Source of the DNA: Lachnospiraceae bacterium
Lineage (GTDB): Bacteria; Bacillota; Clostridia; Lachnospirales; Lachnospiraceae
Assembly: GCA_028693165.1 (NCBI GenBank)
Contig: JAQUVX010000021.1
Location: forward strand, 1 to 64,000
DNA: 64,000 nucleotides
Reading direction: 5' to 3'
Below are positions 26,679 through 34,098 of the stretch, piece after piece. The notes beneath the pieces were generated by a model. That model did not search any database. It had not been told where the DNA came from and saw only the letters and a program-made list of their open reading frames with translations. The position numbers were made by a program, and so were the translations under genes. Position 1 is the first letter of the stretch, and each line of letters opens with the position of its first letter.

Positions 26679-27092
26679 ATGAAATTATTCGTTACCATGT
26701 TTGGAATCATGTTTTTCCTCAGTGCCTGTCAGGCTCCGCCACGAGCCAAAGCACAGACGCCAGAGACTACGCCGATCGCTGAGTACCGCAAGCTTACCCC
26801 GGAGGAGGCTTTTGAAATGATGAGCGCCCAGGAAACCACGATCGTTGACGTCCGCACCGAGGCTGAATATCAGGAAGGACACATTGAAAATGCGATTTTA
26901 GTCCCTAACGAGAGCATCGGCGAAACGCCTCCCGAGGCACTGCCGGACAAGGATGCCACGCTGCTTGTCTACTGCCGCAGCGGACGCCGCAGCAAGGAGG
27001 CCAGCGAAAAGCTTTTAGCACTCGGCTATCAGAACGTTTACGACTTCGGTGGTATCACGGATTGGCCTTATGATGTTGTGAAAGGATCGTGA
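26679..27092 (+). CDS. Rhodanese-like domain lipoprotein
   Basis: 137-residue single rhodanese domain behind a lipoprotein signal (FFLSAC, Cys at about 17), so it is anchored outside the membrane. The active-site loop is YCRSGRRS with the catalytic Cys, and the DVRTEAEYQEGHI element is intact, so it is probably a sulfurtransferase or persulfide handler. First gene of a three-gene operon with an Rrf2 regulator and an RclA-like reductase. A role in thiol or sulfane-sulfur repair under oxidant stress is inferred from context. Confidence 0.9.
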   Translation: MKLFVTMFGIMFFLSACQAPPRAKAQTPETTPIAEYRKLTPEEAFEMMSAQETTIVDVRTEAEYQEGHIENAILVPNESIGETPPEALPDKDATLLVYCRSGRRSKEASEKLLALGYQNVYDFGGITDWPYDVVKGS

Positions 27093-27099
27093 GGAAACT

Positions 27100-27522
27100 A
27101 TGAACAGTATATTCAGCGTTGCAGTCCACGCGCTGGTTTATCTCAACCATAAGAACTGTATTTTAACCAGTGATGAGCTTTCCGAAAACATCTGCACCAA
27201 TCCGGCGCGTGTGCGCAAGGTGATGACCAGTTTAAAAAAGGCCGGCTTCGTGGAGACCAGGGCCGGTCATGTAGGCGGATACCGTTTTTGTGCGGATGCA
27301 GACACGCTCACGCTGGCGCAGGTGGCAGACGCTATGGACATTCATTTTGTGGAAGCCGCCTGGCGCAGCGGTGATGTCGACATGGAATGCCTTGTGGCCT
27401 CTGGCATGGCCGATCTTATGGATTCGATTTATTTGCAGCTTGATGGGCTCTGCCGGGAGCGCTTACAGGGGATCACCATCGCTGATCTCGACCGGAAAAT
27501 CTTTGAAACCATTCCATATTAG
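27100..27522 (+). CDS. hypR: Rrf2-family transcriptional regulator, HypR-like
   Basis: 140-residue Rrf2 winged-helix protein (HTH around residues 23-60, NPARVRKVMTSLKKAGFVET, GGYRF wing). It lacks the clustered cysteines of IscR/NsrR but has Cys32 and Cys97. These positions correspond closely to the Cys33 and Cys99 that Staphylococcus aureus HypR uses to sense hypochlorous acid. As with HypR, it sits next to an RclA/MerA-type flavoprotein gene. The symbol is given from residue positions and context, not a search. Gap to the rhodanese gene 7 bp, to the reductase 15 bp. Confidence 0.75.
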   Translation: MNSIFSVAVHALVYLNHKNCILTSDELSENICTNPARVRKVMTSLKKAGFVETRAGHVGGYRFCADADTLTLAQVADAMDIHFVEAAWRSGDVDMECLVASGMADLMDSIYLQLDGLCRERLQGITIADLDRKIFETIPY

Positions 27523-27537
27523 AAAGAGAGGTATATT

Positions 27538-28890
27538 ATGAACTACGATACAATTATTCTCGGTTTTGGAAAAGCAGGAAAGACACTGGCCGCCACACTG
27601 GCCAAGCAGGGCAAAGCTGTAGCACTTATCGAAAAATCAAGCGGTATGTACGGCGGAACCTGTATCAATGTAGGCTGCATTCCCTCCAAATCACTGATCA
27701 CCAGTGCCGCCGAAGCGGCACTGCATCCTGACGATTCCTTTGAGCAGAAAGCTTCCCGCTATGCTGCTGCCATCGTGGAAAAGCAGCGCGTAACCAGCAT
27801 GATGAGGGCCAAAAACTATAAAAAGCTCGATGATCTTTCAGAAGTAACCATCTATGATGGATTAGGCCGTTTTCAATCTCCTACCGAGGTTGAGGTGCTG
27901 CTTACCGATGGCAGAACCGAACTGCTGACCGCAAAAAACATCTACATCAATACCGGGTCTGAGCTGATCCCTCTTCCGATTCCCGACATAGACAACAACC
28001 CCAAGGTGTACACCAGTGAGACCCTGATGGAGGAGAGCCGGCTGCCACAGCGCCTGGTTCTGATTGGAGCCGGCTACATCGGCATGGAATTCGCTTCTCT
28101 CTATGCAAACTTTGGTTCACAGGTAACCGTCCTTCAGAATGGAGACAGTTTTTTGCCAAGAGAGGACCGGGATGTGGCAGATGAGATTCGCGCCATTCAG
28201 GAACGCAGAGGCGTACGTTTCCTGCTGGGTGCCCAGACCCTGCGCATCGAAGACGGAACCGTTGTCTATACTCTCCATGGAGAAGAACAGACGCTGGAAG
28301 CGGATGCCATATTGATTGCAACCGGCCGCAAGCCCAACACGGCGGCTTTGCAGGTCGAGCGGGCAGGCGTAGAGCTGACACCACGCGGCGCTGTGCTGAC
28401 CGATGACCTTCTTCGCACTACAGCTCCAAACATCTGGGCTCTGGGCGATGTCAACGGCGGACCGCAGTTTACCTTCGTTTCTCTGGACGATTACCGCATT
28501 GTTCTTTCCCAACTCACAGGAGGAAGCTATAACCGCGCTTCCCGTGCAAACGTTCCTTACAGCGTGTTTATGGATACCCCGCTTGGGCGCGTGGGGCTGA
28601 CGGAGAAAGAAGCCACCGAGCAGAATATACCGATTCGCGTCCTCAAGCTGCCCACCGCCGCCGTGCCAAAAGCACAGGTACTGCGCAAGACCGACGGATT
28701 TTTAAAGGCGATTGTCCATGCAGAGACAGGGAAAATTCTGGGTGCGGCACTGCTTTGCCCGGAGTCCTATGAGCTGATCAATACGATCAAGCTGGCGATG
28801 GATCTGGATGCTGACGCGGCACACCTGCGTGACATGATCTATACCCATCCCACGATGACAGAAGCATTTAATGAGCTCTTTGCTCTGTAA
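27538..28890 (+). CDS. rclA: RclA/MerA-like flavoprotein disulfide reductase (probable hypothiocyanous acid reductase)
   Basis: 450-residue FAD/NAD(P)H pyridine-nucleotide disulfide oxidoreductase. The FAD motif is LGFGKAGKTLA and the redox pair Cys42-Cys47 is in GGTCINVGCIPSK. The NAD motif is GAGYIGMEFASLYANFGSQV, followed by ALGDVNGGPQFTFVSLDDYR and the C-terminal YTHPTMTEAFNELF. These strings match the RclA subgroup closely, more than dihydrolipoamide or mercuric reductases. RclA-type enzymes reduce HOSCN and protect gut bacteria from host peroxidase products. Family membership is firm from motifs; the exact substrate is inference. Confidence 0.87.
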   Translation: MNYDTIILGFGKAGKTLAATLAKQGKAVALIEKSSGMYGGTCINVGCIPSKSLITSAAEAALHPDDSFEQKASRYAAAIVEKQRVTSMMRAKNYKKLDDLSEVTIYDGLGRFQSPTEVEVLLTDGRTELLTAKNIYINTGSELIPLPIPDIDNNPKVYTSETLMEESRLPQRLVLIGAGYIGMEFASLYANFGSQVTVLQNGDSFLPREDRDVADEIRAIQERRGVRFLLGAQTLRIEDGTVVYTLHGEEQTLEADAILIATGRKPNTAALQVERAGVELTPRGAVLTDDLLRTTAPNIWALGDVNGGPQFTFVSLDDYRIVLSQLTGGSYNRASRANVPYSVFMDTPLGRVGLTEKEATEQNIPIRVLKLPTAAVPKAQVLRKTDGFLKAIVHAETGKILGAALLCPESYELINTIKLAMDLDADAAHLRDMIYTHPTMTEAFNELFAL

Positions 28891-28900
28891 TAAAACAAAA

Positions 28901-28944
28901 GCCCCAGCCGCATCCCTCTTTGGCAGGATGCAGCTGGGCTTTTT
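28901..28944 (+). terminator. Terminator after rclA (likely bidirectional)
   Basis: Stem GCCCCAGCCGCATCC / GGATGCAGCTGGGC with a 10-nt loop (one mismatch) is followed by TTTTTG on the plus strand. On the minus strand the hairpin is followed by TTTTGTTTTA, so it may also end the hybrid kinase transcript. Confidence 0.85.
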
Positions 28945-28970
28945 GTCTATACAGGACAATCATTCTCTCA

Positions 28971-31900
28971 TCATTGGGACGATTCGGCCGTTTCCTTGCT
29001 GTAAATAAAGTCATACAGCGTTTGATACAAAACCTGCGGTTCGATCGGCTTGGCAAGATGCGCATTCATACCTGCCGCCTTTGATTTTTGAACATCCTCG
29101 TCGAAGGCATTTGCAGTCATGGCAATAATCGGAATGGTCTTTGCATCCTCTTTTCGCCAGCGGCGAATATTATAGGCGGCCTGCAGCCCATCCATATCCG
29201 GCATACGGATGTCCATCAGGACGGCATCATAATATCCCACCGGTGTGCTTGTAAACATTTCCAGGGCACGCAGACCGTTTTCCGCATGCTCCACCAGAAA
29301 GCCTCTGCACGTCAGCAGTCTTGTCGCCACCTCTACGTTCATCGGATGATCCTCTGCAAGCAGGATCCGTTTGCCGTCAAACCGGAAATCGTCTGTAATC
29401 AAGGTCTCTTTTTCAACCTGTCTGCCCAATGCTTTTTCAAAAGCAGAAATCAGGGAGGATTTAAACATCGGCTTGCTCATAAGGAGGTTGACCCCGGCCA
29501 GCTTTGCCTCGTGTTCAATATTTTCCCAGTCATAGGCAGTCATAATGATAATGGTGACGTCCGGCCCTACAATCTTCCTGATCTGGCGGGCCGTTTCAAT
29601 GCCGTCCATCTCCGGCATTTTCCAGTCTACCAGAACAAAATCATAATATTGCCCGGATGACCACTTTTGCTGAACCCTGTCTACTGCTTTTTTGCCGCTG
29701 TCCACCCATTCCGCCGTGACGCCAATTTCCTCCATGGTGATGACTGCGTGCTCGCAAACAATGACATCATCGTCTACCACCAGGGCTTTCAGCTGTTCAA
29801 AATGATAATGCTGTCGATTCAAATATCTGGTTTTCGATTCTTCGGTGATCCCCAGATTGACATCCACGGTAAACTCCGAGCCGGAGCCTACGATACTGCG
29901 CACATCAATGCGTCCATTCATCATGGATACCAGATTATGGCAGATGGCAAGCCCCAGTCCGGTTCCGCCATACATGGCGGTGGTGCCGGAACTCTCCTGC
30001 GCAAAGGGGTCAAACAGATGCGGAATAAACTCTTCCGAAATACCGCACCCGGTATCATTGATGACAAAACGAACGGTGGCACTGTTCTTATCCTTTTTGA
30101 TCTGTCTGGCACTAAAGGTAACCTTCCCGTGCGGCGGCGTGAACTTGATGGCGTTGGATATGATATTGATGATGACCTGCTGCAGCTTCATGGCATCACC
30201 GATATAATAATCCTCCACACTTGTATCAACAATATTCTCATAGTCGATATCCTTTGCCTTCGCCTGCGTGCAGCAAATGGAGTTAATGCCGCCCAGAAAT
30301 TCTTCAAATGGGATTTTTTCATTTTTCAGCAGTATTTTCCCGCTCTCAATTCGGCTCATATCTAAAATGTCATTGATCAGGGAAAGCAAAAATCTGGAGG
30401 AAATGCCTATTTTGGCGATGCAGTCCTGTGTCTGCGTGTCATCCCCAATCGACTGGGACGCAATCGCCGCCATGCCAATGATGGCATTCATCGGTGTCCG
30501 GATTTCGTGGCTCATGCGGGAAAGGAAGTCACTTTTCGCACTGTTGGCCTGCTGGGCCGCCAGCAGCGCAGCCTCCAGCGTATTCTGCTGCTGCGTCTGC
30601 TGCTCCATCAGGTCGGTAATATCGGTACGTGTGCACACAACCTGACCGGCGGCTTCATCCAGATATGCATACTGCAGCCTTTTTTTGCGAATGCTGTGAT
30701 TGTTGTCATACACTTCGTAAACGGTAGAGAAAATCCGCTGCGTCTCCAGATTTTTTTTGATTCCCTCCGGCAGCATGTCCGCAATAGAGCGTTCCACATC
30801 CTGCTCGACAACCACTTCGCGATTGATGTGATAGAGGGATTTTGTATACTCGGTACTCTCTGTTTTCAGTGCATCTTCACAGTGCTCGTCTCCAAGATAC
30901 AGATAAAACGTGTCACTTTTCAAATCAATATAGGCAATATAATCATACTCTAACGATGTCACTGCCTTGATGATGCTGTCTTTGGTCCTCTCCTCATTGA
31001 TGTCATAGGTGTACATAAACGACATCACATCGCCGCTCTCCGGGTTCTGGTAAGACTTTACCGTCGTGTTTACCCAGATGACACTGCCGCTGTGCGTCTT
31101 ACGCCGGTAATCCATGCCAAAGCTGGTTTCTCCGTCTGCAAACGCCTTCAAAATCCGCTCACGATTCAGAAGCTGGCGGAGTTTCTCCTGCTCCTGCGGC
31201 TCAAGACCGGTGGCGGCAAGCTGTCCACTTCCCAGATCATAGGGCATATGATCTGCGGAAATGCTGATATAGGGCTTCGCAATATAGCTTTCTATGCTAT
31301 TCTGTGTAATATTGGAGCGTACCTTGGCGAGCAGATTCTCGCTCTTTGTTGCCTCGCTGTACGCAATTTCCTCCTTGAATTTGCGCTCCATCTCTTTCGC
31401 CGCATTGATATCAATCGCACAGCCAATGGCGCTGACCGGTTTTCCATCCACAAATATGGTGGTATAGGTGCAGCGTTTCCACTGGAGTTCTTTGTTTACA
31501 TCAACATAACAGATATCTGCCGAAGCACTCTTTTCCCCGCGATCCACTGCTGCGTGCAGTCTGCGATAGGCCGGGATGCTTTCCCCGTAGATAAAGCCTG
31601 CCTGAATTGCCGATTCCGGAAAATTCTCCTGAACCTTGGCCGCACCAAACTTCTCCATTGCATTGGACTGCTGAATGCTTCGTTTTTTGATGATATCGTA
31701 TTCCCAAATATAAAAATTAGAGTTGGCAAGTGCAATATCCAGTTTTTTCCGGCTGATTTGCTGCGCAAGGCTGGTTTGTTCGGAAATATCCGTGATCAAA
31801 CAGCCACAATAGCCATAGCTGAGCTGATAACACTGAACTTGAATATACCGGTCAATTTCAGGACTGTACTCGGAAATCCTGATCAGTTTTCCTTCAATCG

Positions 31901-32135
31901 CCGTGTCGTTGTAAAAGCTCAGCCACTTGCTGTCGGCATTTTCAAATGTGTCATGAAAACTTTTTCCCAGCAACTCTTCCTTTTTGTGCGTTCCAAGCTG
32001 GACAAGCGCTTCGTTCACGTATTCAAATACAAAGTCATAGGCCTGACCGGTTTCGTCCATCAGTATTTTGATGACACAAAAAGCACAGGGGCTTTCATCA
32101 TAAACCTCTTTTATTGCGTTCAGTTTCGCATTCAT
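28971..32135 (-). CDS. Soluble PAS-containing hybrid sensor histidine kinase with two receiver domains
   Basis: 1054 residues with no TM segment seen, so cytoplasmic. Order: PAS-like domain (about 1-125, VNEALVQLGTHKKEELLGKS), several more PAS/PAC-type repeats to about 550, HisKA with FLSRMSHEIRTPMNAIIGMA, HATPase_c, REC1 with VLVDWKMPEMDG and REC2 with AVLMDIRMPDMDG near the C-terminus. The start at 32135 has AGGAGG ten bases upstream; the longer frame has none. It follows the binding-protein/5'-nucleotidase lipoprotein gene and has a sister kinase on the other side of it. Confidence 0.88.
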   Translation of the reverse strand: MNAKLNAIKEVYDESPCAFCVIKILMDETGQAYDFVFEYVNEALVQLGTHKKEELLGKSFHDTFENADSKWLSFYNDTAIEGKLIRISEYSPEIDRYIQVQCYQLSYGYCGCLITDISEQTSLAQQISRKKLDIALANSNFYIWEYDIIKKRSIQQSNAMEKFGAAKVQENFPESAIQAGFIYGESIPAYRRLHAAVDRGEKSASADICYVDVNKELQWKRCTYTTIFVDGKPVSAIGCAIDINAAKEMERKFKEEIAYSEATKSENLLAKVRSNITQNSIESYIAKPYISISADHMPYDLGSGQLAATGLEPQEQEKLRQLLNRERILKAFADGETSFGMDYRRKTHSGSVIWVNTTVKSYQNPESGDVMSFMYTYDINEERTKDSIIKAVTSLEYDYIAYIDLKSDTFYLYLGDEHCEDALKTESTEYTKSLYHINREVVVEQDVERSIADMLPEGIKKNLETQRIFSTVYEVYDNNHSIRKKRLQYAYLDEAAGQVVCTRTDITDLMEQQTQQQNTLEAALLAAQQANSAKSDFLSRMSHEIRTPMNAIIGMAAIASQSIGDDTQTQDCIAKIGISSRFLLSLINDILDMSRIESGKILLKNEKIPFEEFLGGINSICCTQAKAKDIDYENIVDTSVEDYYIGDAMKLQQVIINIISNAIKFTPPHGKVTFSARQIKKDKNSATVRFVINDTGCGISEEFIPHLFDPFAQESSGTTAMYGGTGLGLAICHNLVSMMNGRIDVRSIVGSGSEFTVDVNLGITEESKTRYLNRQHYHFEQLKALVVDDDVIVCEHAVITMEEIGVTAEWVDSGKKAVDRVQQKWSSGQYYDFVLVDWKMPEMDGIETARQIRKIVGPDVTIIIMTAYDWENIEHEAKLAGVNLLMSKPMFKSSLISAFEKALGRQVEKETLITDDFRFDGKRILLAEDHPMNVEVATRLLTCRGFLVEHAENGLRALEMFTSTPVGYYDAVLMDIRMPDMDGLQAAYNIRRWRKEDAKTIPIIAMTANAFDEDVQKSKAAGMNAHLAKPIEPQVLYQTLYDFIYSKETAESSQ

Positions 32136-32176
32136 TTGGTTGTTTCCTCCTGTTTCTTCTGCTTCGTGAGCCTTTT

Positions 32177-34087
32177 TTAATTCCACTGCAGCTCGATACG
32201 ACCGTCTCTGGCCGGGGTAATGACTTGATCCGCTTTTAATTTTTCGGTTAATAATTCATCAAAGGTACCCTCATAGGTTTCAAGAACCTCTGTGATGTAA
32301 GCCTCATGAACCGTTTGATCCCAGAAAGCTACCATGTACTCCCTCTTCTCATCAATCGGGCTTCCATCTGCCAATGTCACCGACAGGATTTTTTCGCCCG
32401 GAACATTCCACGGAGCGACCTTGCATTTCAGTCCTGAAAAAGCATAGATGCAGTCTGCATCCTTTTCTATGCCGCCATAAGGATGATTCAGTACCTCCAG
32501 AAGCTGGCTGCCGGTCATTTTGACCTTGACCAATTGCGAATGATTGGCCAGGGAACGGGGCCGTAGCGTCTCCACGTTGGCATTCGTCAAATCGCCTTTG
32601 AATATACGCATCAGATTGCCGCGTTCTGCAACATTGTTCAGCACAAGCGCAACATCTGCTCCTGTCTTTTCGCGGAACAGATCCGCAAAATAATGGGAGG
32701 TTTCTAAAATGGTGAAATCTTCGCCCGCGGTTGCTATGACCTCCTCTTGGATGTCTGTTTTGCCGTTCAGCGCTGCCGTATGCGCCGCATCCATGTGTTT
32801 CATAGCTTCTGACGCCGTAAGCTCTCCTTTTAAGATAGAAATCATATCTGCACGCATCAACTTCAGAGGCAGGTAATCCGACGGCATCTCTTTGTTTTTG
32901 AACGTAAAAGCAGTAAACATGTGGCCGCTGTCTCTGGCTTTCCTTAGTTCCTCCGGCAAGGACTCGCTGCTCTCTGAGGAATCTGCCACACTGCTGATCA
33001 TAACTGCCTTATTGATGTAAACATTTTGTGCCTCGGGCGTGCTGATATAGGCAAGGAAACGCTGCGTGGCTTCGCGTTCCTTTTCTGTACGTTCTTTCAC
33101 CGGCAAACACACCGAATAGCTCAGGTTCTGGGTTAAATATCCATCTCTCCCGACCGTGGTGGGAAACGGCATAAACTCAAATTCATACTGACTGCTGTCC
33201 ATCTTTCTGTGCAGGACATAGTTCATCATCACGATTTTGCCGTCCAGATATTCCTCTGCTCTGGTCGTTCCACTGTAGTCAAAGTATTCTTCCTTCATAA
33301 TGCCTGCATCAATGAACCGCTGATACAAATCATAGAACGGCTGCATGTGGCTTTCAAAGGTAGCTGTGCCTGCCAGAAACTCATTGTACCATGCACGGTT
33401 TTCCAGCCCTGCAAAAAGCTCGGTATAAGTAAATGCCTGCAGGGCAGCAAGGAATTCCTTTTCATATTTTGCATTGGGGTTCCAGGCCTGCACGGTTCCA
33501 TTCGTGTCCTTGTCAATCTGCTGGCAGAGAGCAATGAACTCATCCATGGTCCGCGGGACTTCCCAGCCATACGCTTCAAACAGCGTCTTATTGTAATACA
33601 ATCCATCTATGCTGGCCGGACCGGGCAGGGTATAAATCCTGCCATCTACCTCCATGTTGTTCAGGGCTTCGATTTCGTACCTGCTGATCACTTCGTTCGA
33701 GGTAATGTCCTCAAAATAATCCTCAACCTCGATCTCTTCATTTAATCTTGCGCCCAGGAACATCACATCAGGACGATAACCGTACTTAAGCCAGTCCAGA
33801 TACGGCATGGCAGTACCATTTCCTGCGGTAATATCCAGGTCGACGACTTGAATATCCGGATTAGCTTCCATAAAGGTCTTACACAGGAGGTCAAGTTCCA
33901 CATTCCCTGCCCGGCCCACCGTGATGGTGGTTTTCCCCGGATCAATTCTTTCATAGGTGAAAATTTCGTTCTCCGAAATTCCCAGACCTGTTTTGTCCTT
34001 TGTGTCTCCCGCACCGGAACAGCCTGCCAAAAGGCCGGCCATCAGAGCGAAACCCAACCGTATCAAGCATGATCGTTTCATCTGCAT
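32177..34087 (-). CDS. Fusion lipoprotein: family-1 solute-binding protein + 5'-nucleotidase C-terminal domain
   Basis: 636 residues. The lipoprotein signal ends at LLAGC (about residue 23). Residues about 50-430 are an ABC-type extracellular binding protein (GPASIDGLYYNKTLFEAYGW, FLAYISTPEAQNVYINKAVM). Residues about 480-630 match a 5'-nucleotidase C-terminal domain (LNNVAERGNLMRIFKGDLT, VKVKMTGSQLLEVLNHP). The catalytic metallophosphoesterase half of real 5'-nucleotidases is absent, so the domain probably binds a nucleotide or nucleoside rather than hydrolysing it. No permease gene is adjacent. It lies 11 bp after one hybrid kinase gene and just before another, pointing to a sensory rather than transport role. 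Confidence 0.83.
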   Translation of the reverse strand: MQMKRSCLIRLGFALMAGLLAGCSGAGDTKDKTGLGISENEIFTYERIDPGKTTITVGRAGNVELDLLCKTFMEANPDIQVVDLDITAGNGTAMPYLDWLKYGYRPDVMFLGARLNEEIEVEDYFEDITSNEVISRYEIEALNNMEVDGRIYTLPGPASIDGLYYNKTLFEAYGWEVPRTMDEFIALCQQIDKDTNGTVQAWNPNAKYEKEFLAALQAFTYTELFAGLENRAWYNEFLAGTATFESHMQPFYDLYQRFIDAGIMKEEYFDYSGTTRAEEYLDGKIVMMNYVLHRKMDSSQYEFEFMPFPTTVGRDGYLTQNLSYSVCLPVKERTEKEREATQRFLAYISTPEAQNVYINKAVMISSVADSSESSESLPEELRKARDSGHMFTAFTFKNKEMPSDYLPLKLMRADMISILKGELTASEAMKHMDAAHTAALNGKTDIQEEVIATAGEDFTILETSHYFADLFREKTGADVALVLNNVAERGNLMRIFKGDLTNANVETLRPRSLANHSQLVKVKMTGSQLLEVLNHPYGGIEKDADCIYAFSGLKCKVAPWNVPGEKILSVTLADGSPIDEKREYMVAFWDQTVHEAYITEVLETYEGTFDELLTEKLKADQVITPARDGRIELQWN

Positions 34088-34098
34088 TCTCCTCTGGT

